Of a stretch of 64,000 nucleotides of DNA, positions 13,001 to 27,700 are shown in pieces (position 1 is the first letter of the stretch; each line of letters starts with the position of its first letter). The position numbers and the translations under genes were made by a program. Location: NCBI RefSeq assembly GCF_035594125.1, contig NC_087163.1, forward strand, positions 12,000,001-12,064,000, in the 5' to 3' direction. This DNA comes from Scylla paramamosain. Lineage: Eukaryota; Arthropoda; Malacostraca; Decapoda; Portunidae. The notes below the pieces were generated by a model that saw only the letters and a program-made list of their open reading frames with translations, ran no database searches and was not told the DNA's origin.

Positions 13001-13560
13001 TTTTTTGAGTGTTTTTGAGCATGTTGGGCAATAAAGCACTAAAAAGCAAGGCAATCATATTACATTGGAATAAAACCAACTTTTACCAAGAACTTGCCTT
13101 GAAGTGTTTTTAAGCTCCTTATATACCAAATCGCTAAAAAAACGCATGCAAAACACTCCTTTATTGAGAAGCAGAATAACATTACCAAAAACAAGTGTTT
13201 TGAGTGTTTTTTATCATGTTACCTATAAAAACGCTTAAATACATGCAAAGATCCCTATATTTTGGAAACGAAAGGACATTACGAGAAACGTGTATTATGG
13301 ATGTTTTTTAAGTTCCTTCAGTACCTAAAAGCTAAAACCCACAAATAACACTTTATTTAAAAAAAAATAAACAAAAAAAAAAGGAATTTTTTTTTTTTTT
13401 TTTGTTATTCATCCTTATAGGTACCGAGATGCCAAAATTCGACCAAAATTCAGGGAATTTCTGTGGAAAAATGAGCATTACCAAAAAAGTTAATTATAGC
13501 TTTTTTTTCGGATTGTTATGTACCAAACCCTAAAGTGCATGCAAAGACTTTATATAGGGA
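10089..13560 (+). repeat. Higher-order satellite, forward orientation
   Basis: Forward HOR. 10089 to about 11800 closely follows 48519 to about 50100, with shared private variants such as GCTAAAGCGGAT and AACCATCCTATATGAAG. Near 11885 a monomer is truncated and fused (ACCAAAACCTTGTATATATGG). Near 12500 the A/T-tract monomer is fused to a later one (CTGGCAATATTCTTTGGGAA), a deletion junction also present near 32940 (inverted) and 59285. No gene seen. Confidence 0.88.
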
Positions 13561-14160
13561 AGTGCTTTCATTTCACTTTCATTCATGCTTTTCATTTCAC
13601 CTATATAGGGAAGCGTTTTCATTTTTCAACCTAATAAGATGTAAAGCACTTATAATATACGTTTGCCGTAATGTCTTTTCGTTTCCCCATATTGGGAACT
13701 TTACATGAATTTTGAATTTTTTTTACGTAATTATCTTAAAACATTAAAAATACACGTTTTGCTGTTTTTCCATAAAAGGTGTTTTGCATGCGCCTTTGCG
13801 TTTTAGCATGTAAGTAGCTCAAAACAATGAAAAGAATTTTTTGTAATGTTTTGTTTTCCCATGTATTTTTCTTTCCTTGCTTTTTAGCATTTTGGTACCT
13901 AATACGCTTACAAACACTGAAAAAACACGTTTCTAGAAGTGTCGTATTTTCCCTCATATGTAATGCTTTGAATGCTTTTTAGCGTTTTTGTTTCTCCATA
14001 TAGAGTGCTATTCACTCGCTTTAGCGTTTTGGTACCTAATAAGTTGAAAACACTCATACTGCACGTTTCTCGTAATGTACTTTCGTACATTACGAGAAAT
14101 TTGCATTTGCATTTTCATGCTTTTTACTGTTTTGTGGTTAACAAGTTCATATACACATAT
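13561..14160 (-). repeat. Diverged monomeric satellite, reverse (duplication B copy 1)
   Basis: Reverse monomers outside the HOR order, starting with a short stretch rich in CTTTCATTTCA repeats (13565-13615) that is unlike the rest of the satellite. The duplicate is 60339-61145, which is longer because it keeps about 225 bp lost here. Confidence 0.75.
14066..14099. other. Perfect 15-bp-stem hairpin at a deletion point
   Basis: TTTCTCGTAATGTAC (14066-14080) and its exact complement (14085-14099) flank the loop TTTC. The duplicate locus at 60839 onward has the left half only, followed by about 225 bp missing here. The hairpin was therefore created together with the deletion, a typical product of fold-back template switching. 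Confidence 0.85.
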
Positions 14161-15455
14161 ACATGGAAAAAAAAAAAAGCTACTTTGCCAAAAACGTGTC
14201 TTTTGAGTTTTTTTTTCCAGCTTCTTACGTACCAAGAAGGTAAAATGCATGAAAAACACCCTTTATAGAAAAAACTGAATAATATCACAAAAAAAAAATC
14301 ATTTGAGAGTTTTTGAGCTTGTTAGGAAGAAAAACGCCATAATATATGGAAAGTATTTTATATGAAGAAAGAAAAGTCATTATGAGAAACGTGTATTATG
14401 AGTAAATTTGAGCTTCTTAGGTAGCAAAATGTGAAAACGCATGAATAGCACTCTGTATGGATAAACATAACAACATTACCAAAAACGTGTATTTTGAGTG
14501 TTTTTCTCATATTGTTAGGAGCCAAAACGCCAAAATGTATGGAAGCCCACTAACAAACAAAACTAAATTTAATGAAACGTGTCTTTTGAATGTTTATGAA
14601 TCTGCTATGTACCAGAATGCTAAAAAAGCATGGAAAGATCACCATATGGGAATAAAAAAACATAATCAAAAACATGTCTTCCATCTTTTTGAGCTTCTTA
14701 CGTACCAAAACGCTAATACGTTTGCAAAACACTTTTTATGGAGAAACATAATAAAATTGCCAAAAACAAGTATTTTATGTGTTTATGAGCTTGTTACATA
14801 AAAAACGCAAAAATGCATGCAAAGTAACTTTTATGAGGAAATGAAAAGATTTTTCCAGAAACGTGTCTTTGGAGTGTTTAGACACTAAATCGATATAAAG
14901 CTTGGAAATCACTTGATTTCAACAACAAAACAACACTAAGGAAAACGTGTCTTTTAAGTGTTTTTGAGCTTATTACATACCAAAAACCTAAGCTGCATGC
15001 AAAAAAAAAAAAAAAAATCGTCATCGAGAAACATAATAACATTTTCAAAAACTTGTAATTGGAGTGCATTTCTCATTGTTAAGTACACAGGCAAAGCATG
15101 CGAAAGGAGACTAGTTTTCTAGAAAGGTGTCTTTTGAGTGTTTATCAGTGTTCTAGCTCCAAAACGATGAAAAGCCTGTAAATTACACTGTAATGGAAAA
15201 CAAAACATCAACAAAAATGTCTCTTTTCAGTATTTTTGAGCAACTTAGGTATCAAAACACTAAAACGCATACAAAACAACCTTGATGGAGAAACAGAATA
15301 ACATTACCAAAAACAAGTTTTTTTTTATTGTTTTTGAGGCTGTTACGTGAAAAACGTCAAAATACATTCCAAGTACCCTATTTGGTTAAATGGAAAAAAA
15401 AATATTACGAGAAAAGTTTTTTTTTTTTACTTCTTAGGTAACAAACCGCTAAAAG
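14161..15455 (+). repeat. Diverged monomeric satellite, forward (duplication B copy 1)
   Basis: Forward ~96-bp monomers with strong divergence and no HOR order, including a run of 18 A residues near 15001. It ends near 15455 at a forward-to-reverse switch through the shared string GGCATCCATTTTCGCG. No gene seen. Confidence 0.75.
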
Positions 15456-18400
15456 GCATCCATTTTCGCGTTTTTGTAAGTAAAATGCTCAAAAACATTC
15501 AAAATATAATTTTTGGTAATCTTATTCTATTTCTACATATTGGTTGGTTTGCATCCGTTTTAGCGTTTTTCTACGTAAAACACTGAAAAGACGTGTTTTC
15601 AGTAATTTTGTTTAGGATTCTCATATAGAATGACTTCCTTATTATTTATTGTTTTGGTGAATAACATGCTGAACAACACTCAAAACACAGGTTTCTAGTA
15701 AAGTCGTTTGATTTCCTCATATAGTTGGCTTTGCATGCACTTTAAGGTTTGGTACAAAACAGTCCGAAAAAAAAGCTATTATCAAAAAAACTTTTTTGAT
15801 AATGTTCTTTTTTCACATAATTTCACTGAATTTTGCCAGAATTTTGGCATCTCGGTACCTATGAAGAATACCCCCCCCCAAAAAAAAAATCCTATTTTTT
15901 TCTTTTTTTTTTCTTTATAAAAAGGTTTTAGCTTTTTGGTACTTATGGAACTTAAAAAAAAAACTCATAATACACGTTTCTCGTAATGTCCATTTGTTTC
16001 CCAGACATAGGGTTCTTTACATGTATTTAAGCGTTTTTAGAGATAACATGATCAAAAACATTCAAAATACTTGTTTTTGGTAATGTTAATCTGTTTCTCT
16101 ATAAAGGGTGTTTTGCATGCGTTTTAGCGATTTGGTATATAAGGAGCTCAAAAACACTTAAAGGCAAGTTCTTGGTAAAAGCTGGTTTTATTCCCATGTA
16201 ATATGATTGCCTTCCTTTTTAGTGCTTTTTTGCCTAACATGCTCAAAAACACTCAAAATACACTTTTCTCGTAATGTCATTTCTTTCCCACATAAAGCTA
16301 GTTTCGCATGCAATTTGGGGTTCTGGTAACTAAGAATGTGAAAAACACTCAAAATACACCCATTTGGTAAGGTTGTTCTGTTTCTGAATTCAGAGTGTTA
16401 TTTATGAGTTTCAGCATTTTGGTATCTAAGAAACTTCTCCACATACACGAGTTTTTGCGTTTTTTGCCTTGTGGTTCTTGTGAAACTATAAAATACTCAT
16501 TGTACACGTTTCTCGTAATCTCCTTTTGTTTCCAAATATAGAGTGGATTGTATGCATTTTCGCGTTTTTTGTAGGTAAGAAGCTCAAAAACACTCAAAAT
16601 ATAACTTTTTGGTGATGTTATTCTATATATATATATAATGTCCTTTTGTTTCCCAATATAGAGAGATTTGCATCCATTTTCGCTCAAAAACACAAAAAAT
16701 ACCTTTTTGGTAATATTATTCTATTTCATGATATTGGTTGATTTGCATTCTTTTTAGCGTTTTTCTACGTAAAACACTGAAAAGACACGTTTTCAGTAAT
16801 TTTGTTTTGGATTCCCATACAGAGTGATTTCCATATTATTTATTGTTTTGGTGCCTAACATACTGAAAAAAAGGCAAAAGACAGGTTTCAGGTAAAGTCG
16901 TTTAATATCCCAATATAGGTGGCTCTACATGCACTTTAAGGTTTGGTACATAACGGTCTGAAAAAAAAGCTAAAATTAACTTTTTTGATATTCTTTTTTC
17001 ACATAATTTCCCTAAATTTTGCCAGAATTTTGGCATCTCGATACCTATGAAGATTAATAACAATAGAATAAAAAAAAATGCTATTTTTTCATTTATTTAT
17101 TTTTTCTCTATATAGAGTGTTATTTCTGGGTTTAAGCTTTTTGGTACGTAAGGAACGTAAAAACACTCATAATACTCGTTTATCGTAATGTCCTTTTGTT
17201 TCCTAAAGATAAGATTCTTTACATGTATTTAAGCGTTTTTATAGGTAACATGATCAAAAACACTCAAAAAATACCTTTTTGGTAATGTTATTCTATTGCT
17301 TCATATTGGTTGGTTTCCATCCGTTTTAGCGTTTTTCTACGTAAAACACAGAAAAGACACGTTTTCAGTAATTTTGTTTTGGATTTCCATATAGAGTGAC
17401 ATCTATGATATTTATTGTTTTGATGCCTAACATGCTGAAAAACACTCAAAAGACAGGTTTCTTGAAAACTCGTTTAATTTCCCCATAGAGGTGGCTTTGC
17501 ATACACTTTAGGGTTTGGTACATAACAGTCCGAAAAAAAAGCTAAAATTAACCTCTTTCATAATATTCTTTTTTCACGTAATTTTCCTGAATTTTGCCAG
17601 AATTTTGGCATCTCAGTGCCTATGAAGATCAATAAAAAAAATGCTATTTTTTAAATTTTTTTATTATTTTTTTTTCTCTATAAAGAGTGTTATTTGTGGG
17701 TTTTAGCTTTTTGGTACTTAAGGAACTTATAAACACTCATAATACACATTCCTCGTAATGTCCTTTCATTCCCAAACATAGGTTTCTTTGCACGTATTTA
17801 AGGATTTTTATTGGTAACAAGCTCAAAAACACTCAAAATACATGTTTTTGATCATGTTATTCTGTTTTTCCATAAAGGGTGTTTTGTATGGGTTTTAGCG
17901 TTTTGGTATGTAACGAGCTCAAAAAAACTTAAAGGCAAGTTCTTGGTAAAAGTTTGTTATATTCCCATGTAATGTGATTGCCCTGCTTTTTAGTGCTTAA
18001 TTGGCTAACACGCTGAAAAACACTAAAAAGACACTTTTCTAGTAATTTCATTTTTTTCCACAGTTTCGCATGTAATTTGGGGTTGGACCACTAAGAATGT
18101 GAAAAAAAAAAACACTCAAAATACACTCATTTCCTAAAATTGTTCTGTTTCTCAATTAAGAGTGTTATTCATGAGTTTCAGCATTTTGGTGTCTAAGAAA
18201 CTTCTCCATATATACGAGTTTTGCGTTTTTTGCCTTATGGTTCTTGAAAACTATTCAAACATTCATTATACAATTTTCTTGTAATATCCTTTTCTTTCTC
18301 AATATAGACTGCTTTGCATTCATTTTTGCGTTTTTTGTAGGTAACAAGGTCAAAAACACTCAACTTTTTTGTAATGTTATTCTTTTTCTTCATATTGGTT

Positions 18401-18744
18401 GGTTTCCATCCGTTTTAGCGTTCTACGCTAAAACTGAAAAGACACGTTTTCAGTAATACTGTTGAAATTGCTGAAAACACCCAAAGACACATTTCTTGTA
18501 AAGTCGTGTAACTTACCCATATAGGTGGGTTTGCATGCACTTCGTACATAACTCCGGAAAAAGCTAAAAAAAAATTTATTTTATTATTTTTTTTTATTAT
18601 TTTTTTTTTACATAATTTCCCTGAAATTTCTCAGAATTTTGGCATCTCGTTACCTATGAAGATGAATAACAAACAAAATATCTATTTTTTTTATTTTTTT
18701 TTTCTCTATAGTGTTATTTGTGGGTTTTAGATTTTGGGTACTTA

Positions 18745-21700
18745 AGGAACTTAAAAATATTCATAATACACGATTTTCGTAATGTCCTTTCGTTTCACAT
18801 ATATAGGGTTCTTTGCATGTATTTAAGCGATTTTATAGATAACATGATCGAAAACAATCAAAATACATGTTTTTGGTAATGTTATTCTGTTTCTCCATAA
18901 AGGTTGTTTTGCATGCGTTTAGCGTTTTGGTATGTAAGGAGTTAAAAATTACTTAGAGGCAAGTTCTTCGTAAAATTTGGTTTTATTCCAGTGTAATGTG
19001 ATTGTTCTGCTTTTTAGTGTTTTTTTTTTTGCAGATAACGCTCAAAAACATTCAAAAGACACTTTTCTGGTAATGTCATTTTTTTTTACCATATAAAGCA
19101 TGTAATTTGGGATTTTCGTAACTAACAATGTGAAAAACACTCAAAATACACATATTTGGTAAGGTAGTTCTGTTTTTCAATTAAAAGTGTTATTCATGAG
19201 TTTTAGCGTTTTGGTATGTAAGAAACTTCTCTATATACACGAGTTTTTGCGTTTTTTGCATTGTGGTTCTTGTGAAACTATAAAACACTCATTATACACG
19301 TTTCTCGTAATGTCCTTTTGCTTCCCAATATAGAGTGCTTTCCATCCTTTTGCGCGTTTTTTGTAGGTAAAAAGCTCAAAAACTCTTTTTGGTAATGTTA
19401 TTCTATTTCTTCATATTTGTTGGATTGCATCCGTTTTAGCGTTTTTCTACTTAAAACACTGAAAAAACACGTATTCAGTAATTTTGTTTTGGGTTTACAT
19501 ATTGACTGACTTCCATATTATTTATCGTTTTGGTGCCTAACATGCTGAAAAAACACTGAAAAGACAGCTTTCTGGTAAAGTCGTTTAACTTCCTTATATA
19601 GGTGGCATGCACTTTAGAGTTTGGTACATAAAAATCCGAAAAAGAGCTATAATTAACTTTTTTGATAATGTTCTTTTTTCCACATAAATTCCCTGAATTT
19701 TGGCAGAATTTTGGCGTCTTGGTACCTATGAAAATCAATATAAGAAAAAAAGCTATTATTATTATTTTTTTTTCTCTATACAGAGTGTTATTTGTGGGTT
19801 TTAACGTTTTGGTACTTAAGGAACTTAAAAATGGTCCTAATACACGTTTCTCGTAATGTCCTTTCGTTTCCCAAACATAGGGTTCTTTGCATGTATTTAA
19901 GCGTTTTTTGTAGGTAACATGATCCAAAACACTTAAAACACTTTTTTTTAGTAATGTTATTCTGCATCTCCATAAATGATTTTTTGAATCCGTTTTAGCG
20001 TTTTGGTTTGTAAGGAGGTCATAAACACTTCAAGGCAAGTTCTTGGTAAAAAGTTGGTTTTACTCCCATGTAATGTGATTGCCCTGTTTTTTTTTTGTGA
20101 TTTATTGTCTAACACGCTCAAAAGCACTCAAAAGACACTTCTGGTAATGTCATTTTTTTTCCAACATAGTTTCGCAAGCTATTTAGGGTTTTGCTAACTA
20201 TGAATGTGAAAAACACTAAAAATACACGCATTTGGTAAGATTGTTCTGTTTCTCAATTAATATTGTTATTCAAGAGTTTCAGCATTTTGGTATCTAAGAA
20301 ACTTCTTTATATACACTAGTTTTTGCGTTTTTTGACTTGTGGTTCTGGTGAATCACAAGTTCTTTTGCTCAAAAATAATTAGACACTCATTATACACGTT
20401 TTTCATAATGTCCTTTTGTGTTCCAAAAGGGAGTGCTTTGCATCCATTTTCGCGTTTTTTGTAGGAAACAAGCTCAAAAACACTCAAAATATACCTTTTC
20501 GGTAATGTTATTTTGTTTCTTCTTATTGGTTGGTTTGCATCCGTTTTAGCGTTTTTCTACGTAAAACACCGAAAAGACACGTTTTCAGTAATTTTCTTTT
20601 AGATTCCCATATAGAGTGACTTGCATGTTATTTACTGTTATGGTGCCTAGGAAGCTGAAAAACACTCATAAGACAGTTTTCTGGCAAAGACGTTTAATTT
20701 CCCCATATAGGTGGCTTTGCATGCTCTTTAGGGTTTCGTACATAACAGTACGAAAAAAAAAGCTAAAATTAATTTTTTTTGATAATTAACTCATAATTTC
20801 CTGAATTTTGCCCAAATTTTGGCATCTAGGTACCTGTGAAGATGAAAAAGAAAGAAAAAAAATATCGTATTTTTTTATTTATTTTTTTTCTCAATAAAGA
20901 GTGTTATTTGTGACTTAGCTTTTTGGTAAATAATGATCTTAAACACTCGTAATACACGTTTCTCGCAATGTCCTTTCATTTCCCAAAAATAGGGTTCCTT
21001 GCATGTATTTAAGCGTTTTTATTGGTAAATTGATCAAAAACACTCAAAATATATGTTTTTGGTAATGCTATTCTCTTTCTCCATAAAGTGTGTTTTGCAT
21101 GCGTTTTAGCGTTTTGGTATCTAAGGAGCTCAAAACACTTAAAGGCAAGTTCTTGGTAAAAATTGATTTTATTGCCATGTAAAGTGATTCCCCTGCTTTT
21201 TAGTGCTTTATTGCCTATCACGCTCAAAAATACTCAAAATACACTTTTCTGGTAATGTCATATTTTTCCCACATAAAGCTGGTTTCGCATGCAATTTGGG
21301 ATTTTGGTAACTAAGAATGTGAAAAGCAGTCAAAATACACGTATTTAGTAAAGTTGTTCTGTTTCTCAATTGAGAGTGTTATTCATGAGTTTTAGCATTT
21401 TGGTATCTAGGAAACCTCTCCATATACACGAGTTTTTGCGTTTTTTGCCTTGTGGTTCTTTTGAACTATAAAACATTCATTATACACTTTTCTCGCAATG
21501 TCCTTTTGTTTCCCAATATAGAGTGCTTTGTATCAATTTTCGCGTTTTTTTGTAGGTAACAAGATCAAAAACACTAAAAATATACCTTTTTGGTAATGTT
21601 TTTCTACTTCTTGATATTGATTGGTTTGCATCCGTTTTAGCGTTTTTCTACGTAAAACAATGAGAAGACACGTTTTCAGTAATTTTGTTTTGGTTTGCCA

Positions 21701-24700
21701 TATAGAGTGAGTTCCTTATTATTTATCGTTTTGGTGCCTCACATGCTGAAAAACACTCAAAACACAGAATTCTGGTAAGGTCGTTTAATTTCCTCATATG
21801 GGAGGCTTTGCATGCACTTTAGTGTTTGGTACATAACAGTCAGAAAAAAAGCCAATATCAACTTTTTTTGATAATATTCTCTTATCATATAATTGCCCTA
21901 ATTTTTCCCAGAATTTTGGCATCTCGGTACCTATGAAGTTGAATAACAAAAAAAAAAAAGAAAAGAAAATCCTTTTGTTTATTTATTTTTTTATTTTTTT
22001 ATTTTTTCTACATAACGTGTGTTATTTGTGGGTTTTAGCTTTTTAGTAGTCAAGGAACTTAAAAACACTCATAATTCACGTTTCTTGTAATGTCCTTGTT
22101 TCCCAAACATAAGGTTCTTTGCATGTATTTAAGCGTTTTTATAGATGACATTATCAAAAACACTCAAAATACATGTTTTTGGTAATGTTATTCTGTTTCT
22201 CCGTAAAGTTTGTTTTCCATGCGTTTTAGCGGTTTGGTATGTAAGGAGCTCAAAAACACATTGGCAAAATCTTGGTAAAAGTTGGATTTATTCCCATGTA
22301 ATGTGATTGCCCTGCTTTTTAGTAGTTCATTGCCTAACACGCTAAAAAAAACAATTAAAAGACACTTCTGTTAATGTCATTTTTTTCCCTCATAAAGCTA
22401 GTTTCGCATGCTATTATGGGTATTGCTAACTAGGAATATGAAAAACACAAAATACAGGCATTTTCTTAGGTTGTTCTGTTTCTCAATTAAGATTATTATT
22501 CATGAGTTTCAGCATTTTGGTATCTAAGAAACTTCTTTATATATACGAGTTTTTGCGTTTTTCTACGTAAAACACTAAGAAGATACATTTTCAGTAATTT
22601 TGTTTTGGATTGCCATATAGAGTGAGTTCCTTTTTATTTATCGTTTTGGTGCCTAACATGCTGAAAAACACTCAAAAGACAGATATCTGTTACGTTCGTT
22701 TAATTTCCTCATATAGGAAGTTTTCCATGCACTTTAGGGTTTGGTACATAACAGTCCGAAAAAAAAGCTAAAATTAACTTTTTTGATAATATTATTTTGT
22801 TCATATAATTTTCCTGAATTTTCCCATAATTTTGGCATCTCGGTACCTATGAAGATGGAAAAAAAAATCCTATTTTTTTTTTCTAAATAAAGAGTGTTAT
22901 TTGTGGGTTTCAGCTTTTTGGTACTTAAGGAACTTAAAAAAAAAACTCATAATACACGTTTCTCGTAATGTCTTTTTGTTTCCCAAACATAATGTTCTTT
23001 CCATGTATTTAAGCATTTTTATAGATAACATGATAAAAAACAACCAAATTACATGTTTATGGTAATGTTATTCTGTTTCTCCATAAAGTTTGTTTTGCAT
23101 GCGTTTTAGCGGTTTGGTATATAAGGAGCTTAAAAACTTTTAAATGCAAGTTCTTGGTAAAAATTGGGTTTATTCCTATGAAAAGTGGTTGCCCTACTTT
23201 ATAGTGCTTTATTGCCTATCACGCTCAAAAACACTCAGAAGACATTTTTCTGGAAATGTCATGTTTTCCCACTTAAATCTGGTTTTGCATGAAATTTGGG
23301 TTTTTGGTAACTAAGAATATAAAAAACACACAAAATACACGAATTTGGTAAGGTTGTTCTGTTTCTCAATTAAGTGTGTTATTCATGTGTTTCAGCATTT
23401 TGGTATCTAGGAAACTTCTCCATATACACGAATTTTTGCGTTTTTTGCCTTGTTGTTCTTTTAAACTATAATACACTCATTATACACTTTTCTCGCAATG
23501 TCCCTTTGTATCCCAATATAGAGTGCTTTGTATCAATTTTAGCGTTTTTTTTTTTTGTAGGTAACAAACTCAAAAACATTCAAAATATGAATTTTTGTTA
23601 ATGTTTTTTTTTCTAATCCTTGATATTGGTTGGTTTGCATCCATTTTAGCGTTTTTCTACGTAAAACACTGGGAAGACACGTTTTCAATGATTTTGTTTT
23701 GGATTCCCATATAAAGTGACTTCTTTATTATTTATCATTTTGGTGCCTAACATGCTGAAAAACACTCAAAAGACATATTTCTGGTAAGGTCTTTTAATTT
23801 CCTTATATAAAAGGCTTTGTATGCAGTTTAGGGTTTGGTACATAACAGTCCGAAAAAAAAAACTAAAATCAATTTTTTTGATAATATTCTCTTATCATAT
23901 AATTGTCTTGAATTTTCCCAGAATTTTGGCATTTCGGTACCTATGAAGATGAATAACAAAAAAAAAATTCTATTTCTTGATTTTTATATTTATTTATTTA
24001 TTTTTTCTAAATAAAGGTTTTTGGTACTTAACAAACTTAAAAACACTCATAATATACGTTTCTCGTAATGTCCTTTTGTTTCCCAAACATAAGGTTCTTT
24101 TCATGTATTTTCATGCGTTTTTATAGATAACATGATCAAAAACACTCAAAATACATGTTTTTGGTAATTTCATTCTGTTTCTCCATAAGGTTTGTTTTGT
24201 ATGCGTTTTAGCGGTTTAGTATATAAGGAGCTCAAAAACACTTAAAGGCAAGTTCTTGATAAAAATTGGTTTTATTCAAATGTAATGTGATTGCCCTGCT
24301 TTTTAGTGCTTTATTGGCTATCATGCTCAAAAACACTCATCAGACATTTTCTGGTAATGTCATTTTTTTCTCACATAAAGCTGGTTTTGCATGCAATTTG
24401 GGGTTTTGGTAACTAAAAATGTAAAAAGCTCTCAAAATACACGCATTTAGTAAGGTTGTTCTGTTTCTCAATTAGGAATGTTATTCATGAGTTTAAGCAT
24501 TTTGGTATCTAGGAAACTTCTCCATATCCACAAGTTTTTGCGTTTTCTGCCTTTTGGTTCTTTTGAACTATAAAACACTCAGTATACACTTTTCTTGCAA
24601 TGTCCTTTTATTTCCTAATATAGAGTGCTTTGCATCAATTTTCCCGTTTTTTGTAGGTAACAAGCTCAAAAACACTCAAAATATACATTTTTGGTAATTT

Positions 24701-27700
24701 TGCTATATTTTTTTATATTGGTTGGTTTGCATCCGTTTTAGCGTTTTTCTACGTAAATCACTGAGAAAACACGTTTTCAGTAGTTTTGTTTTGGATTCCC
24801 ATATAAAGTGAGTTACTTATTTATTTATCGTTTTGGTGCCTAAAATTCTGAAAAACACTTAAAAGACAGATTTCTTTTAAGGTCGTTTAATTTCCTCATA
24901 TAGGAGGCTTTGCATGCACTTTAGGGTTTGGTAGATAACAGTTCGAAAAAAAAAAAAGCTGAAATTAACTTTTTTGATAATATTCTTTTATCACATAATT
25001 GCCTTGAACTTTTCCAGAATTTTGGCATGTCGGTACCTATGAATATGAATTACAAAAAAAAAAAAAAAAAAAAATCCTATTTATTTTTATTTTTTTATTT
25101 TTCTTATTTTCTAAATAAAGAGTGTTATTTGTGGGTTTTAGCTTTTTGGTACTTAATGAACTTAAAAAAAACACTCATAATACACGTTTCTCATAATGTC
25201 CTTTTGATTCCCAAACATAATGTTCTTTGCATGTACTTTAGCGTTTTTATAGATAACATGATCAAAAACACTCAAAATACATGTTTTTGGTAATGTTATT
25301 CTGTTTTTCCATAAAGTTTGTTTTGCATGCGTTTTAGTGGTTTGGTATATAAGGGGTTAATAAACACTTAAAGGCAAATTCTTCGTAAAAGTTGGTTTTA
25401 TTCCCATGTAATGTGAGTGTTCTGCTTTTTAGTGCTTTGTTGCATATCACGCTGAAAAACACTCAAAAGACACTTTTCTGGTAATGTCATTTTTTTTCCC
25501 AAATGATGGTAGTTTCGCATGTAATTTGGCATTTTCGTAACTAAGAATGTGAAAAACACTCAAAATACACAATTTGGTAAGGTAGTTCTGTTTATCTAAT
25601 AAAAGTGTTATTCATACATTTATTAATTTTGGTATTTAAGAAGTTTCTCTATATACCCGAGTTTTTGCGTTTATTACCTTGTGATTCTTTTAAAACTATA
25701 AAACACTCATTATACACGTTTCTCCTAATGTCCTTTTGTTTCCTAATACAGAGTGCTTTACATACATTTTTGCTTTTTTTGTAGGTAACAAGCTCAAAAA
25801 CATTCAAAATATATCTTTTTGGTAATGTTATTCTATTTCTTCATATAGGATGGTTTGTATCCGCTTTAGCCTTTTTCTACGTAAAACACTGAAAAGACAC
25901 GTTTTCAGTAATTTTCTTTTCCATTCACATATTGACTGACTTCAATATTATTTATTGTTTTGGTGCCTAACATGCTGAAAACACTGAAAAGACAGGTTTC
26001 TGGCAGAGTCCTTTAACTTCTTTATATAGGTGGCTTTGCATGCACTTTAGGGTTTGGTAAATAACAATCCGAAAAAAAAAGCTATAATTAACTTCTATAA
26101 TAATATTCTTTTTTCCACATAACTTCCGTGAATTTTGGCAGAGTTTTAGCATCTCGGTACCTATGAAGATGAATAACCAAAAAAAAAAAAAAAAATCCCT
26201 TTTTTTTTATTTTTTTATTTTTCTAAAGAGTGTTATTTGTGGGTTTAAGCTTTTTGGTACTGAAGGAACTTAAAAATCACTCATAATACACGTTTCTCGT
26301 AATGTTCTTTCGTTTCCCAAACATAAGGTTCTTTGTATGTATTTAAGCGTTTTTATACATAACATGATAAAAAAAAAACACTCAAAATACATGTATTTGG
26401 TAATGTTATTCTGTTTCTCCATAAAATGTATTTTGCATGCGTTTTAGCGTTTTGGTATTTAACGAGCTCAAAAACACTTAAAGGTAAGTTCTTGGTAAAA
26501 TTTGGTTTTATTCCCATGTAATGTGATTGCCCTGGCTTTTAGGGCATTATTGCGTAACACGCTCACAAACACTGAAAAGACATGCAAAGCCTCCCATATG
26601 AGGAAATTAAAGACCTTACAAGAAATATGTCTTCTGAGTGTTTTTCAGCATATTAGGCACCAAAACGATAAATAATAAGGAACTCACTCTATGTGGGAAT
26701 CCGAAAGAAAATTACTGAAAACGTGTCTTCTCAGTGTTTTACGTAGAAAAACGCTAAAAATGATACAAACCAACCAATATCAAGAAGCAGAAAAACATTA
26801 CCAAAAATTTATATTTTGAGTGTTTGTGTGCTTGTTTCCTACAAAAAAAAAAAGCGAAAATTGATAAAAAGCACTCTATATTGGGAAAGAAAGGGATATT
26901 GCGAGAAAAAGTGTATAATGAATGTTTTATAGTTTAAAAAAAACACAAGGCAAAAAACGCAAAAACTTGTGTATATGGAGAAGTTTCCTATATACCAAAA
27001 TGCAGAAACTCATGAATAACACTCTTAATATAGAAACAGAGCAACCTTAGTAAATGCGTGTCAAAAACACTAAAAGACAAGTTCTTTGTAAAAGTTGGTT
27101 TTATTCCCATGTAATGTGATTGTCCTGCTTTTTAGTGCTTTATTGCCTAACACGCTCAAGAACACTCAAAGACATTTTTCTGGTAATGTCATTTTTTTCC
27201 CACATAAAGCTAGTTTCGCATGGAATTTGGGGTTTTGGTAACAAAGAATGTAAAAAAACACTCAAAATACACGCATTTAGTAAGGTTGTTCTGTTTCTTG
27301 ATTAAGAGTGTTATTCATGAGTTTTATTATTTTGATATCTTAGAAACTTCTCCATACAGTTGAGTGTTTGCGTTTTTTGCCTTGTGATTCTGATGAAACT
27401 ATAAAACACTTATTATACACGTTTCTCGTTATGTCCTCTTTTTTCTTATATAGAGTGTTCCGCATTCATTTTCGCGTTTTTTTTTTTATGTAACAAGCTA
27501 AAAAACACACAAAATATACTTTTTTGGTAATGTTATTCTATTTCTTCATATTGCTTGGCTTGCATCTGTTTTAGCGTTTTTCTACGTAAATCTTTTAAAA
27601 GATATGTTTTCAGTAATTTTGTTTTGGATTTCCATATAGAGTGACTTTCATATTATTTATCATTTTGGTGCCTAACATGCAGAAAAACACTCAAAAGACA

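Larger units (their letters stand above)
11890..17020 (+). repeat. Segmental duplication B, copy 1 (partner 58668-64000)
   Basis: Collinear with the partner at an offset of 46,778 bp, equal at 11890 and at 13561, rising to about 46,956 at 15455 because of an indel near 14085 and to about 46,996 at 16950 because of microsatellite growth. It includes the same orientation changes at about 13560, 14160 and 15455. In one 73-codon stretch (13736-13957 against 60514-60735) the conceptual translations differ at 4 residues, so the copies are similar but not identical. Confidence 0.88.

Noticed and set aside
19475..19927. 150-codon minus-strand open frame with a similar frame at 54865-55065
   Set aside because: The similarity comes from the palindrome, not from protein conservation. 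Neighbouring HOR copies break the frame, and no domain is visible.
24928..25293. Hydrophobic Phe-rich frames (also 32594-32968, 42319-42648) that resemble membrane proteins
   Set aside because: Poly-T and TTT-rich satellite gives Phe/Leu runs. The frames recur at every copy, with different lengths and starts.
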